Of a stretch of DNA of 64,000 nt, positions 34,291-45,889 are shown piece by piece; position 1 is the first letter of the stretch, and the number at the start of each line of letters is the position of its first letter. Origin of the DNA: Canna indica (lineage: Eukaryota; Streptophyta; Magnoliopsida; Zingiberales; Cannaceae). Location of the stretch: assembly GCA_034359265.1 (NCBI GenBank), contig CP136892.1, positions 8,232,501 through 8,296,500 on the forward strand, written 5' to 3'. The position numbers and the translations under genes were made by a program. The notes under the pieces were generated by a model. It was given only the letters and a program-made list of their open reading frames with translations. It had not been told where the DNA came from and made no database searches.

Positions 34291-36837
34291 TGTCACACCC
34301 CAACTGAGGGTAGTGTCATCGGTCAGGGCCTACATCCTGCCCTGTAGCCTACTATCTACACTGACATTAAGAAAACCAAGACATAGCGAATGAAAGAAAA
34401 CTCAACATACTTTATAAAAAGTTTTCAAATCACAATCTATAAGTTTTTCCAAAACACGTAGGAACATCAACATCAAATAACCAAAAGTTCAAGTAACAAG
34501 TTTTACAATCCTTTTTCAATTTCAAATGTCAATGTAGAAACAAAACCAACATAACTAAGCACTAGTCTAAGACTCAAGGACGCCGCTACGAGATACAGCA
34601 CCGCCTCCTGTCCACCAGCTGCACCATGTCGACATACCAAGCTACTGCTCATACTCTGCAAAAATAGAAAGAAACTATGAGTCCACTTGGAACTTAGTGA
34701 GTGGCTCAAATGAACCTCCACACAAGCCTCAGTCATATATATATATCATACAGGGCAATACAGGAAATGTACTAGGAGGTAAAATTTATTTCTAATGCGA
34801 TTACCGACCCCCAACGTGTTCATCCACATCAACTGAACAAGATAACCTGTCATCTCGGCTTATCTAGCCTTTGGCATTCGGCCCTTGGGCCTACTCATAG
34901 AATCACATCCCGGCTACAGCCATCCCTACCATATCCGATAGTATCACACTGGCCCTAGGCCACAACATCTCAAGATGTAAACAAACAATCTCAGGCCGTC
35001 GAGTAGGATGGTCCACTAGTCTTCGGACACCGTCTGGGGTAAGGATAGCTAGTCCCACCCAACTGGGTCTGGCACCTAGCGGGCCCGCTAGCGCACCTCT
35101 AGACCCAATACTGGCCGAGCTGAGCATTGGTCATTTCCGACCTCCTCGCTTCTCGGCGGACCATCTCAAACAAATCACACAATCAATATCCTAGGGTTTC
35201 CATATATACACTCCGAGCCTTTGCCCGTATCTGGCCTAAATCCAACTACAGGGTCAACAATTTATGCCACCCTTTCAAGATATGAACAACTACGAGTTCT
35301 AAGTTTCCAAAAGTGTACCAAAGGTCATAGAAGTGTTATCGTCTCCTAACTAAGTTTCCATATAAGTGCTAAGAACGTTTAGTGACACCGTACATGTTAC
35401 CCAACCTTCTATACTACCTCGGGTGGGGAATTTCGTGTGTCAACCTTGGAATCCCGCCCAAGAACATTTAGGGCAGCATGTATAATCCAAAGGAGAATAT
35501 TCAAATATTGTATCATTCATCATATATAACCACAATGTATATATATATCAACTTTACACCACCTTAGGAATTTTAGCACAATAAGAAACAACTATCTAGC
35601 ATGGCAAGGTGGTAATGAATTCAAATGACATGTAGGAAATACAAAACATAGCAACAATTTCAACATTCAAGTTTAAAGATCTAATGCTAAGGATGGTTAC
35701 AAGACTAGCATTCCTAAAGTTTCAAATCAATCAAGCTACTTACTATGTTTGGTGTTCTTCCTAATTATTGTCATATCTCTATGTATGATCCTTATAGTGA
35801 TATAATTTCCATCTATAGCTAATCTCTTCTCCCATCCCTAGCCTTGGCCGAACCATGAGCAAGGAAGACCTTGCTCGGCCATGGTCCTAATGGTAGGAAA
35901 AGAGGGAGGAGACTCTAGTTATACCTCTACCCCTTCAATTCCGAATGTAACTTAAATGTCATTGAACTAATTTACCCTTCCCTCACCCTTGGCCGAACCC
36001 TCTTCATGAGTGGTAAGGTTCGTTCGACCATTCAAGGGACTCCTAGGGAAGACATGCTTCAATATACGGAAGATATACAAGTAGAACTACATCGAACATT
36101 GATCTAAGGTCATCTAAGGGCTTCCTTGCCGTCAAGGGAATTGGGGGAAATTTTGGCATAACCTTTCCCCTTTCCCCATGACTCGGCAGCCCTAAAAACT
36201 TGCAAATCGACGAAGAAACAGCGAGTTCCGACAAGAAAATTTCATTAAAAAGTGAACAGACATCATAGAAATCAAGATTTCTCAGAAGGATCATGAGAAC
36301 TCAACCTATCTCATCTAGGGTTCGGCCACCCGCCTCCCCCAAACTTCAAAACTTAACCACTCACCTAGGTTGCGGAGAAACAAGGATCGGGTGACGACGA
36401 CTTGAAAATTTTCCGGCGACGACGCGAATCCCGGATCGATCCAAGCCCCAAGATTCACCTTGCTCTTCTTCCTCTCTCCCCTTAGGCAGCCTTGTGCGGC
36501 TCAATGGATGAGCCGCACAGCTGCAAAATGAGGGTTTTAATCCCTCATCTAGCTTTCCAAAATGAGGCCCCTTGACTCACTTAACTCGCACTCAAACCTT
36601 GACTAAATTCGAACTCAACTTGGGTTCCGACTCAAACCACAATATGACTCGAGTTAACTTAATTTAAGGTATGATTTCAGAAAAGGAAAGTTAATCGCCC
36701 AAATAGATTCCATGAATCATTAATCGAGTCATACCTTTTCACTCGAGGCGATCCTAAGGCTCGACTCGACTACCCCCGGATCCGGCATGCTACACCAAAA
36801 CATATTTTTATATAAGAAAATTTTTCCGGGTCTTACA
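34291..36837 (-). mobile_element. Solo LTR, chromovirus-type Gypsy, 2,547 bp
   Basis: The minus strand begins TGTAAGACCCGGAAAAATT at 36837 and ends GTTGGGGTGTGACA at 34291, the typical ends of large chromovirus (Tekay/Del type) LTRs. AAGAG at 34286-34290 and 36838-36842 is a perfect 5-bp target duplication, and there is no internal region, so it is a solo LTR left by LTR-LTR recombination. It separates G1's primer site from its gag. Confidence 0.85.
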
Positions 36838-36842
36838 AAGAG

Positions 36843-38660
36843 CCCCAGCGTCGGATAAATGATTTAGAGGCAAAAAAACAACGGTTAACAACTCAAATCG
36901 AGATGCTGACATGGTCTCGTGGACAACTCCCGGCTGACCATGAGCATTACCACTCAGAGCATGAAAAAAGCAATCACTCCGAGTGGAGGAGACCGGTTCT
37001 CATCCTTTGCGACAAGGTCTCCAACACCCTTCATCCGGAAAAAAAGGAAGACTCCAAGGCCAAAAAGGCTGGGACTACCCTTGCTATCGAAGCAGGACCT
37101 TTCATCGAACACATAATAGTGACCCGCTTCCCGTCAAAGAGTAAGTTGCCTACTACCCTCGTGCCCTACGACTGTACAAGTGATCTTACATTGCATCTAA
37201 CAACGTTCAGGACCATGATGCTCTATCATGAAGAAACTGACACCGCACTATGCAGAGCCTTTCCAACTTTCTTGAAAAAAAGCTTTGTTGTAGTTTGCTT
37301 CCCTCCCGCCAAAATCTATTCATTCCTTTGAGGAGCTCTCCTGCGCTTTTCTCAACCGGTTCACCACATCGTAGTTCTACCACAAAACGGAGGATGTCCT
37401 CTGTTATGTTAAAGAGGGGCAACACGAGCTCCTAAGAGAAAACATGTGCAAATTCCATATCATAGCGGCTGAAATCCCCAACCTGGACCTATGAGTCAAA
37501 TTCTACTCCATCAAACTTGGGCTAAAACTCGGACACTTTGCCGACCAGATCGCCCTAATGGAGCCTAAGGACATGGCCGAGTTTCAGGAAAAAGCCGCTA
37601 GCTCCATAAAGATGGAAGAACTCCGAGAAGCTAAAAAGACCGATAAGCAAAATCTCAAAGCCACTGTCGAAGATAAAAAAATCTAAAAGGGTAGACAAAA
37701 AAAGTGAAGATCACAACCGCCACGAGTAAACAAGGGCAGAGGACCAACGTCACCACATCGCCCGAGTGTCTGATTCAAAAGGTACACTCCTCTCATTACT
37801 AGGAAGGAAACTACCATTCGTGGCATCTACCACTTGAAGCTTATCCGATATCTTGCCAACGTGGGAAAGTAAACGCTACCACTCAACGCCGATATGAGCA
37901 AGATGTGTGCATTCCACGACACCTATAGACACACTACCGAGGATTGTGTAGTACTCGATGACCAACTTGAAGATTTAGTTCGTGCCAAACACCTAGACAA
38001 ATACATCCACCGTCAAAGAGAACGAGGTCGGAGTAGGAGCCGCGACCCTCAATGACGAAGCCGAACACCTTCGAATCCCCACTTGGGTCATACGGAGAAT
38101 AGTCGAGCTGATCGCTTGGGAAATGAGCTCTCATGAGTCATCGACTACATCGACGACGAGTTCGCAGGAGGCGAAGAGTTGAGCTCGACCAAAAAGAGAT
38201 CTCTACAGGCAATCTTGACAATCGATAGCGCCACTCGCCCACACTGGCCTATCTCCAAAACCCCGAAAACTTCATCATTAAAAAGGTCCTAGTTGACCAA
38301 GGCAGCTTAACCAACATCCTTTTCTACTTGACCTTGGAGAAAATGCAATTAACAAAAGTCTCACTCACCCCATGCAAAGGAGACTTCTCAGCAGAAAGAG
38401 TAGACATTCGAGGAGCCATATGGCTAAGGACGGCGTTCAACTCTCAGCCAAAGGGGAAAACAATTGATGTACAGCCCATATCATATGATTCTAGGACGAT
38501 TATCCATGAACAATCTAGGAGCTATCGTATCCACTCCCCACCAAGTATTAAAATATCCTATTTTGGAAACGGAAGTAGGCGTGCTGCACACCGATCAGAA
38601 AAAAGTCCGATGGTGCTATAATGAATGCCTCAAGCCAAAGATAACCGAACCAAAGAAATA
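36843..38660 (+). pseudogene. G1 gag-protease remnant
   Basis: Gypsy gag followed by aspartic protease, heavily broken. The frame 36903-37331 holds the gag N-terminus and the start of the retrotransposon gag domain (TLHLTTFRTMMLYH-like segment). Many stops follow to about 38270. The protease reads KKVLVDQGSLTNILF near 38280-38330, the D-x-G active-site region (here DQGS, as in Tat-lineage elements). 38328-38621 continues the protease. RT never follows. Confidence 0.7.
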
Positions 38661-39080
38661 GTCTAATGACCCACAAGCACTTTCCACAGTCGAACACAAA
38701 CAACCGACAAAAGTTTTTGAGCCAAACCTAGGAGGGGGCATGAGAAAACAACCCCGGCTCAATCCTTGAAAGAACCCAGGCCGTGATCAAATTGTCGCAA
38801 CGAGCACAAATAAAGCTCCCGAGCACTCTCCTGTACGCATAATTTCTTGGCTATTACTTAATTACATTTCCTGCATCTTTTCTCCGTGTATGCCCAGAGA
38901 AACTCTACTGCCATCTCGCCACTTTAACGAATGTTTCATTATTCAAAATCTACTTGAGTCTTTGCGCACAGTTCCACCTTATGCTCCTCTGTGAGCTCAG
39001 CCTGAACCCCAGCAAGCGTTTCTCGTCTTTCATAGACGTTACTTTCGGCCTCAGAGCACATCGCTCCACTCAGTGACCAT

Positions 39081-39800
39081 GACTCAGTTTTCACCAGCCT
39101 GGCTCGTTGGCTATCATGCCACTACTTGTGGCCTCAGTGCTCTTACACGACCATGACTTAGTTTTCATCAGCCTGGCTTGTTGGCTATCACGACACTACT
39201 TCTGGCCTCAGTGCCCTTACACGACTAGGACTCGATTTTTACCAGCCTGGCTCGTTGGCTATCATGCCACTACTTTCGGCGTCAGTGCCCTTACACGACC
39301 AAGACTTGATTTTCACCAGTTTGGCTCATTGGCTATCTCGCCAACTACTTCCAGCCTTAGTGCCCTTACACGACCAGGACTTGGTTTTCACCAGTATGGC
39401 TTGTTGGCTATCACACCACTATTTCAGGCCTCAGTTCCCTCACACGACTAGGACTTGATTTTCATCAACCTGGCTCGTTGGTTATCACTCCACTACTTTC
39501 GGCCTTAGAGCCCTTATTCGACTCCTCGCACGCGGTCCTGCCTTACGCTATTTGGCAAGCTCAGCTTGAACCCCCCGAGTGCAGTACTCGATCCCAAGAA
39601 CCGCTACTTTCGGCCTCGGCACCCTTAGATGACTAGGACTCAATTTTCACCAACGTGGCTCATTGGCTATCACGCCACTACTTCCGACCTCAGAGCCCTT
39701 ACTCGACTCCTCACGTGTGGTTCTACCTTGCGGTCCAGGGTGAGCTCGGCTAGGACCCCTAATGCAATATTCGGCTCCAATGCCACTATTCCTAAATTTA
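39081..39800 (+). repeat. Tandem array in G1, 74-bp units mixed with 109-bp-type units
   Basis: Six units start near 39081, 39155, 39229, 39303, 39377 and 39452, each with GACTYRRTTTTCACCAG, TTGGCTATCAYGCCA and TTCGGCCTCAGTGCCCTTA. At 39525-39635 and after about 39710 the spacing changes to the longer unit also seen in element G2, with a CTCCTCGCAYGYGGT block. The array lies between protease and 3' LTR. ORFs across it have no meaning. Confidence 0.85.
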
Positions 39801-40090
39801 TCACCGACTAGCTCAGCGATCGACGTTTCTCTAGAAACCCCTAAGACACAAGTGGATGCTTTTTCCGCCATGATGCCTCCCCCAAAACAAGGAGACAAGC
39901 ACCAATTAGCAACTACCACGCTAGACAAGGAGATCTTTATTGTCAAACCGACATACCAAGCATGGAAGTCGAAGAGGACACAAGAACAACATGGCAAAAA
40001 TATGCTGATTTCTACTTACTCCAAGGTGACACAAAAATGGTTGCATACCGACTACTCGATCCAACTTGAACCACATAGTCGTTGATCGTC

Positions 40091-40290
40091 AGCTCGGCCT
40101 CCACGACCACCTACTTTAGCTCGGCCTCTATAGCCGACCACTCCAATTCGATCCTTGCAGCCTTCTGTTCCACCTTGGTTTCTACAAACGCTCGGCCTCC
40201 ACGGCCACCTACTTCAGTTCGGCCTCTATAGCCGATCACTCCAATTCAACACTTGCAGTCATCGGTTCCAACTCGGCCTCACTGATCGCT
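40091..40290 (+). repeat. 100-bp direct repeat near the 3' end of G1
   Basis: Two units with CTCGGCCTCCACGRCCACCT and CGGCCTCTATAGCCGA, starting near 40091 and 40191. Between the array and the purine tract. Confidence 0.7.
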
Positions 40291-40438
40291 TGATATAACT
40301 CTGCCTTTGCAAAAGCTAAACGCAACATGGCAAATATTTCAGAAGTTTCTCAAACTGCATAAACACTAAGGGCAGGAAAGTTCATCATACTTAAGAGCTC
40401 GACATGCAATCCTCCAAACTCTGATTGAGCTCGGGGGC

Positions 40439-40780
40439 TGTAGACTGGACTAGGACTATTGGGCCCGGTCGAATCCCACAACCCAATTCGAGCCAAATCA
40501 GATGGCTCCACCCGGCCATACATGGACATCCACGTCCTCTTTTATCACGAGGGAAGCATCATTGCAAGCACGCCATCTTCGGGATTAGCCTCGACCCATT
40601 CTGAGCAATATCCCTGCAGGATTATCAGATGGCGTCATCATCTCCACCCACCCGAATAAAATACAGACACGACACTCCTCAAGTAATCAATGTTCCATAT
40701 TCCCCCCCACCCCCCCACCCCCGCCAGCGTTGAACATGACATGACCAGGAGAGATACCGAACCGGACTAGGCTACTCCGA
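40439..40780 (+). repeat. 3' LTR of G1 (342 bp, slightly truncated)
   Basis: Begins TGTAGACTGGACTAGG after the purine tract and lacks the last ~20 bp of the 5' LTR. The C run is here broken as C7-A-C7-A-C5 near 40698-40720. Confidence 0.85.
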
Positions 40781-41065
40781 TGTCAATGAAACTTTTTGTT
40801 TTAATTTTTCTTATGAATATAAAGTTTAAAGATAGAATGCCTAGCATATGAATTAAGATGGGCATTCTTGACAGCAACATTACTCTTATAAAATTTCTTA
40901 AAAGAAAAAATATTTTTCAATTCACTTAAATTTAAAATCTCGTTTTTCAAATCATCCATAGAATTATGTGATGCATGTAATTGAGATTTTAAAATGCAAT
41001 TTTTATTTTTTTATTTTTAATTTTTAAAATCTCATTTTCAATTTTGAAATCATTTTTAACACCCT
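40781..41065 (-). mobile_element. Second gag-only Copia copy, right part (gag fragment)
   Basis: Resumes with TGTCAATGAAACTTTTTG, matching 25030-25055 of the complete copy, and continues with gag coiled-coil coding sequence to about 41065, where a Gypsy LTR in minus orientation truncates it. About 30 bp of gag present in the complete copy is lost at the junction, so the Gypsy insertion was accompanied by a small deletion or blurred target duplication. Confidence 0.75.
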
Positions 41066-41430
41066 TACTTTTAGGGTGACTCCAAGGTGGAGGTTACCAA
41101 ATTAGAACTTAGGGTTACCTGGATGTGCCACGTCTGTATATATTGCAGATGGGGATCATCACTAGGATTGTTGTATATAATGGGTCAAGGCCAATCCCAG
41201 AGATGATGAGTTTGTGATAATATGTCCATCGTGATAAGGGAGGACGTAGGAGTCCATGTTTCGCTGGGTGGGTCCCTTGGATGGGGCTGTCTGGTTTGTC
41301 TTAAGTATGGCTCAAGGGCGTTGCTTGGGTGGGAGCCCCCTAGGCGATGTCATGTGGTCTGGTTCAGATGAAATAAGGGGCGTTGTTGGGTCTAGCCTGA
41401 TCGGACCCAATACTTCTAGTCCAGTCCATA
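41066..41430 (-). repeat. 3' LTR of G2, truncated
   Basis: The minus strand starts TGGACTGGACTAGAAG near 41428 and runs through the CCTCCACCTTGGAGT block to about 41066, losing the end of the LTR where it meets the Copia gag fragment. Confidence 0.8.
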
Positions 41431-41499
41431 TCCCCCGAGCTTGGTCGGAGTCTACAAGACTGCGTGCTGAGCTCTTGAGTTTTGTGAGTCTTGTCCTTG

Positions 41500-43200
41500 A
41501 TGTTTAGGCATCCTTTGGGGAGACCTTGAACGAGCAGGCCAAGTCTCACTGGGTGACCAAGGAGAAGGTGGTGGTCTGTTTGACCCCTGGAGCTGAGTTG
41601 AAAAGAATGATAAGGGAAGCCAAGGTAGATGAGGTCGGTCATGATGTCATGAAAGGTTGGAGAAAAAGTCGGGGTGCTACAAGTGGTTTGTACACCACTT
41701 CTGGTAGGCACGTCTTGACTCTTCGTGTTACTTCGGAGTACGTCAAATCGATATTTTTGACGTGCTTAGCACGTGCCTTCTCGGCTCCAGCGCTTAGTAT
41801 GGCAGTTTCGCTTAGTGAAGATCTTCACCTTGTGTTACGACTGTTGATTGGTCTTTGCCTCCTCTTTTTTTGGGAAGTAGTCATGTTGGAAAAAAAGGTG
41901 TTTGTTCATGCGACAGAGGGAGTTTCTAAGGGGCCACCAATCGCTGAGCTGGTCAATGCATATCCAATCTTTCTCTTTGTCATGGGTTGTTCGATGGGTG
42001 AGTGGGGTCTATAAGGGGGGGTTTCTCTTTCCCCACTCGCGAGTTTTCATGCACTTCTTTGGCCTTTGCCCCTAGCAAGCTTTAGTAGTGTCTCCCTTAA
42101 CTAGTTCTTTCCTGTGCTTGCTGACTTTCTTCGGTAAGCTTTCTCAGCCTTAAGCTGTGGTGTTTGTCGTTGACTTTGGGTTCATTATCTTTTGTGTGGG
42201 CTGTTTAGCCCTTTTTTGTCGTTTAGGTATGCGTACCCTATTTTTCAATGTTCCACATATGCATTCTCATTTGTCAGAGAGACAGAGATGTGGGAGAGGC
42301 CCTTTGAGGATAAGGGAAAGAATTCGCTGGTGGATGAGTTGTTGAGGCCTATGAGGGTCTAATAGTCTCGGAAGCCAAAAACTTTGGGAGCTAGGGTGGA
42401 AGCCGATGGCTCATCTGGTTTTTCTGATTCTCCGATCTTCCTTCATCCGTTGGCGGGGCACCGAAAGAGGGCTCGGTATTTCAGAGAGGACCTTCTTGCA
42501 GAGTCGAATGTCTTTCCCCAAGGGAATGAGTGCCTACTTCCGTAGGCGGAGGTGGCAGTCAGCACATCGGCGGGGGCTTGTCAGCCTAGTTCGGCATCGT
42601 GTTTTTGTTCTAGGGGCCAGTTGGTCTTTCTAGACTGGTTAAACATATGGGAGCACGTTCGGCTTTCGCTGAGCAAGCTGCAAGAGGTCTCATAGAGAGA
42701 GCATGAAGAACTTGCGGCCTGCAGGCTAAAGATGATAGAGATGGAGAGGGCCTTAGAGGAAAAGGCCGAAGAAGTCATTTGCTTGAGCGCAGTCATTTCT
42801 GAGTCTACCACCCAGATAGCATAATTGGAGAACACGGCTAGGGCGGAGTTGGAGATGGTCTACTTGGACCTTGCTGTGGTGGTGACAACGAAATCCCTTT
42901 TGAAGGCCGAAGCAGAGGAGGCGAGGATTGAGGCTGCAAGGTGCAACCTAGCTAAGGAGTCCAACGAGGAGGAGGTGAAGCACCCCTGAGACAATGCCCT
43001 TACCATGTACATGGAGGGTTTTGAGAGAACTTCTGAGCAGGCTAAGCTTCTGGCTCCTAGTGCTGATCTTTCAAGGAATGACTTCCTTAAGGAAGTTAAG
43101 GACGGCGCCCTGGTGAACCCCGAGGCCGAGAGAGAATTTTCTTGGTCGCTTAGAGGGGACCTTTCGGCCGTGACTCCGGGCTAATGCTCGTTTGGTCCCG
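41500..43200 (+). pseudogene. Antisense ORF (aORF-like) of G2, decayed
   Basis: A degenerate coding stretch on the strand opposite to G2's gag. The clearest part, 42660-43130, reads a Glu/Ala/Lys-rich coiled coil (KMIEMERALEEKAEE, then KAEAEEARIEAARC) followed by YMEGFERTSEQAKLLAP and a short tail. Upstream, 41526-42640 has open but unrecognised frames. Tat-lineage Gypsy elements (Grande, RIRE2, Cinful) carry such an antisense ORF, ending in a coiled coil, between pol and 3' LTR; its function is unknown. Position, orientation and coiled coil fit. Several stops make it a remnant. The assignment is by context and memory, not by search. Confidence 0.55.
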
Positions 43201-43689
43201 TAGGTTTTCTCGCTATAGGAAAGGACACTCCTACTGAGTGCGCCAAGGCGAGCGTAGATTCTTCTCAAGGCCCCTTTAGATTTTCTTGTACCGTCTTTTT
43301 GAGGGGGATTGGTTGTTTCACCCCTTTTCCTTTATTTTAACTTTGACAATTGCCCCTACCTGGGTCTTATTTTGTTGATTCTGTGGGAACTGCTGCTCCT
43401 TCGTGAGCTTATTTTGTGATGTTTCATACATGGATCTCTCTTGCTTGACATTTTGGGAGGGGTCCTCGTCTTATCTTTTGGGCTCTGACTTGGAGTTTAA
43501 ACCCTCTGGTTTCAGATTGAAACCTCCTGGTAGAATCATGATGATTCATGTTTTGATCTTGTAGGGTCTGTTTATGGTTGAACCTTCTGAAATTTGGTTC
43601 ATGGTTTGAACCTTCCGAAGTCTGGTTTTTTATTGAATCTTCTAAGGTCTTTCATGGTTGAACTTTCTGTAGTAGAGTGTTTGGCCAAT

Positions 43690-45250
43690 CCTGCAAAAAG
43701 GTGTACGCCAGGGCCATGTGTAAAGCGTCATGTAGAGGTCACGACGAAAAGTATTTGGTGTGAGAATCCAGGTACTCAGGGGTTCGGGCCGAGCTAAATA
43801 GGGAGTGTAAGGCAGGACCATGCACGAGGAGTTACAGGGGTACTACAGCCAGATGTGTTGGCGAGACAACGAGAGACCGCACTCGGGGGGTTTGGGTCGA
43901 GCTCACCGAGGTGCATAAACCGGAACCGTACGCGAGGAGTCGTATGAGGGCACTGAGGTCGAATATATTGGCGTAATAGCTAGAGATCACACTCGGGAGT
44001 TTAGGCTGAGCTCACCGAGGAGCGTACGACAGAACCACACGTGAGGGGTCCTATGGGGGCACTGAGGTCGAATGTGTTGGCGTGATAACCAAAGACCGCA
44101 CTCGGGAGTCCAGGCCGAGCACACCGAAGATCATAAGGTGGAACCACACGCGAGGAGTCATATCAGGGCATTGAGGCCGAATGTGTTGGCAGAACCACAC
44201 GCGAGGAGTCATATGAGGGCGCTGACGTTGAATGTGTTGGCGTGATAATCGGAGACCGCACTCGGGGGGGGGGGGGGGTTCGGGCTGAGCTCGTCGAGGA
44301 GCGTATGACGGAATTGCAGGTGAGGAGTCGTATGAGGGCGTTGAGGCTGAATGTGTTGTCGTGATAGCCAGAGACCGCACTCGGGGGGTTCGAGTCGAGC
44401 TCGCCGAGGAGCATAAGGCAAACCCACACACGATGAGTCGTATGAGGGCGCTGAGGTCGAATGTGTTGGCGTGATAGCTAGAGACCGCACTCGGGGGTTC
44501 GGGCTGAGCTCATCAAGGAGCATAAGGCGGAACCACATGCGAGGAGTTGTATCAGGGCGCTGAGGGAATATGTTGGCGTGATAGCCAAAGACCGCACTCG
44601 GGGGTTTGGGCCGAGCTTGCCGAGGAGCATAAGGTGGAACCACACACGAGGATTTATATGAGAGCGTGGAGGCGAATGTGTTGGCATGATAGTCAGAGAC
44701 CACACTCGGGGGGTTTGGGCCGAGCTCGTCGAGGAGCGTAAGGTGGAACCACACATGAGGAGTCGTATGAGGGCGCCGAGGCTGAATGTGTTGGCGTGAT
44801 AGCCAAAGACCACACTCGAGGGTTCGGGCCAAGATTACTGTGGAGCGTAAGGTGGAACAACACACGAGGAGTCGTATGAAGGCACTGAGGCCGTATGTGT
44901 TGGCGTAATAGCCAGAGACCGCACTTATGGGTTCGGGTCGAACTCGTCGAGGAGCGTAAGACAAAATCGCAAGCGTGGAGTCGTATGAGGGCGTTAAGGC
45001 CGAATGTGTTGACGTTATAGCTAGAGACCGCATTCGGGGGTTCCGACCGAGCTCGCCGAGGAGCATAAGATGAAACTGCATGCGAGGAGTCATATGAGGG
45101 CGCTAAGGCCAAATATGTTGGCGTGGTAGTCATAGACCACACTCGGGGCTTCAAGTCGAGCTCATCGAGGAGCGTAAGGTAGAACCGCACGCGAGGAGTC
45201 GTATGAGGTCACTGAGTCCGAATGTGTTGGCGTGATAGCCAAAGATAGGT
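43690..45250 (-). repeat. Tandem array in G2, about 15 units of 109-110 bp
   Basis: On the plus strand each unit contains ATGTGTTGGCGTGATAGCC, AGACCGCACTCGGGGG, GAGCTCGCCGAGGAGCGTAAG, CACGCGAGGAGTCGTATGAG. Unit starts near 43852, 43967, 44070, 44231, 44350, 44460, 44569, 44676, 44785, 44895, 45004, 45113 and 45222, with one short unit near 44180. Its reverse complement shares GGCTATCACGCCA and TTCGGCCTCAG with the 74-bp array of G1. A frame of 294 codons runs through it only because the units lack stops. Confidence 0.9.
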
Positions 45251-45889
45251 GCTGAGGCCAGCGAGCCAGACTGGTGAAGGCCAAGATCTGGTCGCTGCGT
45301 GGAGAGCTTAAGCTTCTGGAGCTGAGGATCATAAGCTTGTAGATGCACATTTGTGCTTAAGAATATTTAGACCATGTTTGTATGCGAAGACTCAAACGAG
45401 TTTCGAGCAGTGGGATCGCTTTAATAGTTTCCTAATCATTCAAAGAGAAAATTATGAGAAATAAAACGTTATTTGAGCGATAAAGAAGTTATGTGTACAT
45501 GGGAAGTGCTCTTTTTTGAGCCTTATTGATGATGTGATCTCGCCTGGGGTTCTATTCAAGGGTTGAGTCGGGGCTGCTTCCGCGTGTCTCGTCCTGAGCT
45601 TTATTCTGAATTTTCAACAAGCCGCTTGCTTTTGTCTCTGGGAAATGTTTGTGGTCAAATAGGTGTGTTCCTTGGTTCGACCATATTCGGCTTGAGGCAT
45701 TCATTGTAGCACAAACGAGCTTCTTTTATATCAGCATGTGGTACTTCTACCTCTATCTCCCAGATAGGAAACTTTACTGCTCCTTAGCCATAGGGTTCCG
45801 TGTACATCGACCCCCTCTCTTGAGAAACCTACCAGGTCTCCTCTGCAAGGTGTGAGCGAGGCTTTGGTTAACTGCATCTTTTCAAAGGT

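Larger units (their letters stand above)
33720..40780 (+). mobile_element. Tat-type Gypsy element G1 (gag-protease only), nested
   Basis: 5' LTR 33720-34110, primer-site-like TTTGATGCCCACC at 34111, gag and protease remnants, a tandem array (39081-39800), a purine tract GAGCTCGGGGGC (40427-40438) and 3' LTR 40439-40780. It lies inside the second gag-only Copia copy. RT, RNase H and integrase are absent. A 2.5-kb solo LTR is nested between primer site and gag. Assignment to the Tat lineage rests on gag/protease style and on the sister copy with an antisense ORF. Confidence 0.8.

Noticed and set aside
44209..45093. 294-codon minus-strand ORF and its neighbours in other frames
   Set aside because: It runs through the 109-bp tandem array. 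The period is not a multiple of three and units lack stops, so long frames arise in all phases. The translation is a shifting repeat, not a protein.
43690..45250. CRISPR-like periodic array
   Set aside because: Units are homologous over their whole length, with no unique spacers, and lie inside a plant Gypsy element.
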